This document shows, in pieces, positions 6,370-9,484 of a DNA stretch of 9,484 bases. The position numbers and the translations under genes were made by a program. How positions within the stretch are numbered: the stretch's first letter is position 1; each line of letters starts with the position of its first letter. The notes beneath the pieces are model-generated. The model worked only from the letters and a program-made list of their open reading frames with translations, was not told where the DNA came from and did not search any database. Source of the DNA: an alpha proteobacterium 3107 (lineage in GTDB: Bacteria > Pseudomonadota > Alphaproteobacteria > Rhodobacterales > Rhodobacteraceae); contig JPPB01000296.1 in assembly GCA_001483205.1 (NCBI GenBank), forward strand, positions 1 to 9,484. Reading direction: 5' to 3'.

Positions 6370-7212
6370 CTAGCGCCCCTTCTTCTTGGCGTGACGCGAG
6401 CGGATGATCAGCTTTTGCGACGCCTTGTTGGTGTTGCGGGTGCGCGCGCCCTTGGTCGGCTTGCCCCACGGGGTGACCGGGTGACGCCCGCCCGATGTGC
6501 GGCCCTCGCCGCCGCCATGGGGGTGGTCAATCGGGTTCATCACCACGCCGCGCACCGATGGCCGCTTGCCCAGATGACGGTTGCGCCCGGCCTTGCCGAG
6601 ATTCTGGTTGGCGTTGTCGGAATTTGAGACCGCGCCGACGGTCGCCATGCACTCCTGACGGACCATGCGCAGCTCGCCCGAGGACAGCCGTATCTGGGCA
6701 TAACCGCCGTCACGACCGACAAACTGAGCATAGCCGCCAGCGGCGCGGGCGATCTGCCCGCCCTTGCCCGGCTTCATCTCGATATTGTGGACGATGGTGC
6801 CGATGGGCATCCCGGTGAACGGCATGGCGTTGCCGGGCTTGATGTCAACTTTCTCGCCAGAGACAACCCGGTCGCCGATGCCAAGGCGCTGCGGGGCAAT
6901 GATATAGGCCCGCTCGCCGTCCTCATATCGGATCAGCGCGATAAAGGCGGTGCGGTTCGGATCATATTCGATCCGCTCGACGGTGCCCTCAACGCCGAAC
7001 TTGCGGCGTTTGAAATCGATGATGCGATACAGACGTTTCGCCCCACCACCCCGGCGGCGCTGGGTGATCCGTCCGGCGTTGTTCCGACCGCCCTTTTTGG
7101 ACAACCCCTCAGAGAGGGATTTGACCGGACGCCCTTTCCAAAGCTCCGAACGGTCGATCAGCACCAGCCCGCGCTGGCCCGGCGTCGTCGGTTTATACGA
7201 CTTGAGTGCCAT
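6370..7212 (-). CDS. rplB: 50S ribosomal protein L2
   Basis: The product has 280 residues, slightly longer than E. coli L2 (273). L2 is the conserved 23S rRNA-binding protein next to the peptidyl-transferase centre and helps join the subunits. It begins [20 protein letters not shown]. The OB-fold RNA-binding domain spans roughly residues 60-130 and the SH3-like domain about 130-200. The C-terminal signature [20 protein letters not shown] lies at about 224-243; His230 corresponds to the functionally important E. coli His229. The tail KKKGR is strongly basic. The start follows the structured 156-bp gap and has only a modest ribosome binding site (GGAAG, about 9 nt upstream). The TAG stop lies 3 nt before rpsS. 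Confidence 0.98.
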   Translation of the reverse strand: MALKSYKPTTPGQRGLVLIDRSELWKGRPVKSLSEGLSKKGGRNNAGRITQRRRGGGAKRLYRIIDFKRRKFGVEGTVERIEYDPNRTAFIALIRYEDGERAYIIAPQRLGIGDRVVSGEKVDIKPGNAMPFTGMPIGTIVHNIEMKPGKGGQIARAAGGYAQFVGRDGGYAQIRLSSGELRMVRQECMATVGAVSNSDNANQNLGKAGRNRHLGKRPSVRGVVMNPIDHPHGGGEGRTSGGRHPVTPWGKPTKGARTRNTNKASQKLIIRSRHAKKKGR

Positions 7213-7368
7213 GCTTTCTGTCTTCCGTTTCGCTGTCGGGGCCTGAACCCCTTATCGTCAAAGCCCCCCGAAGGCGGGCCGTTTTCCGGGGGGCCGCCCC
7301 CCTGTTTGCCAAAGCCCGAACGCGCCCCGGACACACTTGGGGGGCGGGGGCAGATTCGCGGCTACCTA
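7213..7368 (-). other. rplW-rplB intergenic region with competing hairpins
   Basis: This 156-bp non-coding gap contains long C and G runs. On the plus strand GGGGGG (7288-7293) can pair with CCCCCC at 7297-7302 around a 3-nt loop, or, as CGGGGGGC (7287-7294), with GCCCCCCG at 7263-7270 in a perfect 8-bp stem. The latter arm can instead pair with GGCGGGC at 7273-7279 (one mismatch, 3-nt loop, seven pairs), and in the transcript that hairpin is followed by UUUG. Weaker stems are 7323-7328/7341-7346 and 7238-7241/7248-7251. An imperfect direct repeat, CAAAGCCC(CCC)GAA(S)GCG, lies at 7259-7276 and 7310-7324. The arrangement resembles an attenuator but could equally be a dispersed intergenic palindromic repeat. 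The rplB ribosome binding site (GGAAG) lies at the end of the gap. Confidence 0.6.
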
Positions 7369-7665
7369 TCAGAGACCGGTGCTCACGTCGATAGTGTTTC
7401 CCTCTTCCAGGGTCACATAGGCCTTCTTCACATCCTTGCGCCTGCCGGGCCGCCCCCGGAACCGCTTGACCTTGCCCTTGGTGATGGTGGTGTTGACCGC
7501 CTTCACCTTGACACCGAACAGGCTTTCGACGGCCTCCCGGATGCGCGGCTTGCTGGCGGAAATGTCCACCTCAAAGACAATCGCGCCCCCTTCTGAGGCC
7601 ATGGTCGATTTCTCGGTGATCACCGGTTTGCGGATCACATCGTAATGTTCGGGTTTCGCGCTCAT
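7369..7665 (-). CDS. rplW: 50S ribosomal protein L23
   Basis: The product has 98 residues, a full-length L23. L23 sits at the polypeptide exit of the 50S subunit and is the docking point for trigger factor and SRP. The [11 protein letters not shown] segment holds Glu18, equivalent to the E. coli Glu18 contacted by trigger factor. The conserved basic loop reads [20 protein letters not shown] (about 57-76) and the C-terminal strand is [20 protein letters not shown] precedes the ATG by about 10 nt, inside the end of rplD, and the start overlaps the rplD stop as ATGA. After its TGA stop there is a 156-bp structured gap before rplB, the longest gap between genes in this window. Confidence 0.98.
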   Translation of the reverse strand: MSAKPEHYDVIRKPVITEKSTMASEGGAIVFEVDISASKPRIREAVESLFGVKVKAVNTTITKGKVKRFRGRPGRRKDVKKAYVTLEEGNTIDVSTGL

Positions 7666-8282
7666 CTCAGCCGTGCCTCCAGTGCTTCGACCCCTGCCTT
7701 TGTGAGCACCAGCGTGTCACGCCGCAGGATGTCATAGACATTCGCGCCCGCCGACGGCAGCACATCAAGACCTTCGATGTTGCGCGCCGCGCGCGCAAAG
7801 CCGCCATTGACCTCGGCCCCGTCAATGACCAGCGCCCGCTTCCAGCCCAGATTCCTGACCTGGCGGGCCAGCAGGGCGGTTTTGCCTTCGGCCTCGGCGG
7901 CCTCAATCACCACCAGCTCGCCCGCCCGCGCCTTGGCGGACAGGGCGTGTTTCAGGCCAAGCGCGCGGAATTTCTTCGGCAGGTCATGGGCGTGGCTGCG
8001 GGGCGTCGGCCCCTTATAGACGCCGCCCTTGCGAAAGATCGGCGCATTGCGGTCGCCGTGACGCGCGCCGCCGGTCCCCTTCTGGCGATAGACCTTCCTT
8101 GAGGAATAGCTGGTTTCCGAGCGGGTCTTGACCTTGTGGGTTCCGGCCTGCGCCTTGTTGCGCTGCCAGCGGACAACGCGGTGCAGAATGTCCGCGCGCG
8201 GCTCTAGGCCGAAAATATCCCCGCCAAGCTCGACGGAACCGGCTTTTTCGCCGTCTTCCAGTCTGATCACATCGAGTTTCAT
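7662..8282 (-). CDS. rplD: 50S ribosomal protein L4
   Basis: The product has 206 residues, normal for the L4/L1e family. L4 binds domain I of 23S rRNA, and its extended loop lines the peptide exit tunnel. The loop is visible as the basic, glycine-rich segment around residues 60-96, with [11 protein letters not shown] at about 66-76 and [13 protein letters not shown] at 83-95. A globular C-terminal half follows, with the [13 protein letters not shown] strand. In E. coli, L4 represses the S10 operon through a long leader and also affects RNase E; no such leader is seen here. The start ATG overlaps the rplC stop and the stop overlaps the rplW start, both as ATGA, giving a tightly coupled rplC-rplD-rplW trio. 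AAGGGGG lies about 9 nt before the start. Confidence 0.98.
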   Translation of the reverse strand: MKLDVIRLEDGEKAGSVELGGDIFGLEPRADILHRVVRWQRNKAQAGTHKVKTRSETSYSSRKVYRQKGTGGARHGDRNAPIFRKGGVYKGPTPRSHAHDLPKKFRALGLKHALSAKARAGELVVIEAAEAEGKTALLARQVRNLGWKRALVIDGAEVNGGFARAARNIEGLDVLPSAGANVYDILRRDTLVLTKAGVEALEARLR

Positions 8283-9016
8283 TCGTCAGCACCCCCTTCA
8301 GGAGCATCAGCAGCATCACCCGGCACCTTTTCGGCCACCATCGCGGATTTCAGCGCCGCCGGAACCGGGGCGTTTTCGGGAAACGGCTTTTTCACCGCGT
8401 CCCTGACCGTCACCCAGCCACCGCGAGAGCCGGGCACCGCGCCCCTGACCATGATCAGGCCACGGTCCGCGTCGGTCCTGACAACTTGCAGGTTCTGGGT
8501 CGTGACCCTGACCGCCCCCATATGACCGGCCATCTTCTTGCCCTTGAACACCTTGCCCGGATCCTGACATTGACCGGTAGAGCCATGGGACCGGTGGCTG
8601 ATCGACACGCCGTGGCTGGCGCGCAGGCCGCGAAAGTTGTGGCGCTTCATGCCGCCCGCAAAGCCCTTACCGATCGACGTGCCGGAAACATCCACATACT
8701 GACCGGCAAGATAGTGATCGGCGGTGATTTCCTCGCCGACGCCGATCAGGTTCTCCTGGCTCACGCGGAACTCGGACAGTTTGCGTTTCGGCGTGACACC
8801 GGCCAGCGCGAAATGACCGCGCATCGCCTTTGTGATCCGCCGTGTCTTTGCCGCGCCCGCGCCGATCTGAACGGCGGTATAGCCGTCCTTTTCCACCGTG
8901 CGCTGCGCGACGACCTGAAGGTTGTCAAGTTGCAGAACGGTCACCGGAACCTGGCGGCCGTCCTCCATGAACAGCCGGGTCATGCCGACTTTCTTTGCGA
9001 TAACACCAGAGCGCAT
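8279..9016 (-). CDS. rplC: 50S ribosomal protein L3
   Basis: The product has 245 residues; L3 is one of the first proteins to bind 23S rRNA and reaches toward the peptidyl-transferase centre. It opens [20 protein letters not shown], the typical L3 N-terminus. The central loop carries [14 protein letters not shown] (about 132-145), then [20 protein letters not shown] (145-164). Gln151 aligns with E. coli Gln150, the residue methylated by PrmB. The last 25-30 residues (from about [12 protein letters not shown]) form an Ala/Gly/Asp-rich acidic tail that E. coli L3 lacks; tails like this are common in alphaproteobacterial L3. AAGGGG precedes the ATG. The stop overlaps the rplD start as ATGA, so translation of the two genes is probably coupled. 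Confidence 0.98.
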   Translation of the reverse strand: MRSGVIAKKVGMTRLFMEDGRQVPVTVLQLDNLQVVAQRTVEKDGYTAVQIGAGAAKTRRITKAMRGHFALAGVTPKRKLSEFRVSQENLIGVGEEITADHYLAGQYVDVSGTSIGKGFAGGMKRHNFRGLRASHGVSISHRSHGSTGQCQDPGKVFKGKKMAGHMGAVRVTTQNLQVVRTDADRGLIMVRGAVPGSRGGWVTVRDAVKKPFPENAPVPAALKSAMVAEKVPGDAADAPEGGADE

Positions 9017-9030
9017 TACCGATCCCCTTC

Positions 9031-9345
9031 TCAGACCTTGATCTCGACATCGACACCGGCGGCCAGGTCGAGCTTCATCAGCGCGTCCACGGTCTGCGGG
9101 GTCGGGTCAACGATGTCCAGCAGGCGCTTATGTGTCCTGATCTCGAACTGATCACGGGATTTCTTGTTCACATGCGGGCCGCGCAGAACGGTGAATTTCT
9201 CGATCTTGTTCGGCAGCGGGATCGGGCCGCGCACCTGCGCACCGGTCCGGCGGGCAGTGCTGACAATCTCCCGCGTGCTGGCGTCAAGCACACGATAGTC
9301 GAAAGCCTTCAGCCGGATGCGGATGTTTTGGCTATGGATTGCCAT
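9031..9345 (-). CDS. rpsJ: 30S ribosomal protein S10
   Basis: The product has 104 residues, normal for S10, and begins [21 protein letters not shown]10 binds the 3' domain of 16S rRNA in the 30S head; in E. coli it is also NusE, a partner of NusB in transcription antitermination. Family landmarks are the [10 protein letters not shown] strand near the N-terminus, the GPIPLP turn around residues 40-46 and the long loop that follows, the conserved [17 protein letters not shown] stretch (about 57-73), and the ending [12 protein letters not shown]. An in-frame GTG/ATG extension upstream is possible, but the ATG at 9345 is preceded by AAAGG at good spacing and matches the family N-terminus. It is the first gene of the S10 operon, with rplC following after 14 nt. 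Confidence 0.98.
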   Translation of the reverse strand: MAIHSQNIRIRLKAFDYRVLDASTREIVSTARRTGAQVRGPIPLPNKIEKFTVLRGPHVNKKSRDQFEIRTHKRLLDIVDPTPQTVDALMKLDLAAGVDVEIKV

Positions 9346-9415
9346 GTTTTCAGCCTTTCGCGGTCGGGGGCGGGCCGGACAGAGACGGCCCGCTTCGACA
9401 CGGGGGGGTTGCGTT
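9346..9415 (-). other. tuf-rpsJ intergenic region with GC-rich hairpin
   Basis: This 70-bp gap holds a perfect inverted repeat. GCGGGCCG at 9370-9377 and CGGCCCGC at 9386-9393 enclose an 8-nt loop, so the minus-strand transcript could form an 8-bp stem. No U-run follows the stem in the transcription direction (the next bases are CCCCGACCG), so it does not look like a classic intrinsic terminator. A G-run at 9402-9408 (C-run in the transcript) precedes it. The rpsJ ribosome binding site, AAAGG, lies 8 nt before the ATG at 9345. The gap is much shorter than the long L4-responsive S10 leader of E. coli, so that type of leader is absent here. The hairpin may act in partial termination, mRNA processing or stability; this is inference. 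Confidence 0.6.
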
Positions 9416-9484
9416 CTACTCGATGATTTTGGAGACGACGCCCGATCCGACGGTCCTGCCGCCCTCACGGATGGCAAAGCGCAA
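9416..9484 (-). CDS. tuf: Elongation factor Tu, C-terminal end (partial)
   Basis: Only the last 22 codons and a TAG stop are inside the window; the gene continues beyond the right edge, which falls on a codon boundary. The visible peptide reads [20 protein letters not shown] then IE. This is the highly conserved end of EF-Tu domain 3, with the [11 protein letters not shown] hallmark. EF-Tu is the cytoplasmic GTPase that carries aminoacyl-tRNA to the ribosomal A site. Its position just upstream of rpsJ is the usual alphaproteobacterial junction between the str operon (rpsL-rpsG-fusA-tuf) and the S10 operon. Many alphaproteobacteria carry two tuf copies, so this may be tufA or tufB. A 70-bp gap containing a GC-rich hairpin separates it from rpsJ. 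Confidence 0.95.
   Translation of the reverse strand: MRFAIREGGRTVGSGVVSKIIE

Noticed and set aside
6787..7596. Plus-strand 269-codon open frame crossing the rplB, gap and rplW region
   Set aside because: It crosses two real genes antisense and the structured gap; no protein features support it.
1..9484. An undescribed defence, mobile or biosynthetic system
   Set aside because: All coding space is taken by conserved ribosomal-protein genes in canonical order; no foreign genes, integrase, IS ends, CRISPR repeats or tRNA genes are visible.

Overview
The window is a high-GC stretch of a bacterial chromosome. It carries the main ribosomal-protein cluster: the end of the str operon, the whole S10 operon, and the spc operon as far as rpmD. 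All 21 recognised genes lie on the minus strand, so transcription runs from the right edge (9484) to the left edge (1). Protein details point to an alphaproteobacterium, most likely Rhodobacterales. These are the cysteine-poor 101-residue S14, S10 beginning [19 protein letters not shown]22 with an [19 protein letters not shown]-terminus, L3 with an acidic tail, and S5 with an Ala/Pro tail. The lineage is recognised from memory of family sequences, not from a search.

Layout in transcription order: tuf (last 22 codons only), rpsJ, rplC, rplD, rplW, rplB, rpsS, rplV, rpsC, rplP, rpmC, rpsQ, then rplN, rplX, rplE, rpsN, rpsH, rplF, rplR, rpsE, rpmD. This is the canonical order with nothing missing, inserted, broken or duplicated. 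rplO (L15) would be next but does not begin within the window. Most genes are separated by 3-24 nt or overlap: ATGA overlaps at rplC/rplD and rplD/rplW, and 1-nt overlaps at rplV/rpsC, rplN/rplX and rplX/rplE. Nearly every start has a purine-rich Shine-Dalgarno sequence, which suggests one polycistronic transcript with extensive translational coupling. The products assemble on 16S rRNA (S3, S5, S8, S10, S14, S17, S19) and 23S rRNA (L2, L3, L4, L5, L6, L14, L16, L18, L22, L23, L24, L29, L30).

The coding part is ordinary. What is worth a second look is the short non-coding gaps. The five larger ones are tuf-rpsJ (70 bp), rplW-rplB (156 bp), rplP-rpmC (117 bp), rpsQ-rplN (82 bp) and everything after rpmD (191 bp to the window edge). 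Four of them contain perfect or near-perfect inverted repeats. The rplW-rplB gap has mutually exclusive hairpins with an attenuator-like arrangement. The post-rpmD region has a 19/20-nt inverted repeat enclosing two ATATGGACT copies, plus two tandem hairpins. The rplP-rpmC gap, which has only a weak inverted repeat, contains a 24-codon ORF that joins rpmC by an ATGA overlap. These could be cis-regulatory RNA, processing sites or dispersed palindromic repeats; the sequence alone does not decide. I saw no mobile element, CRISPR array, tRNA, rRNA or novel multi-gene system.
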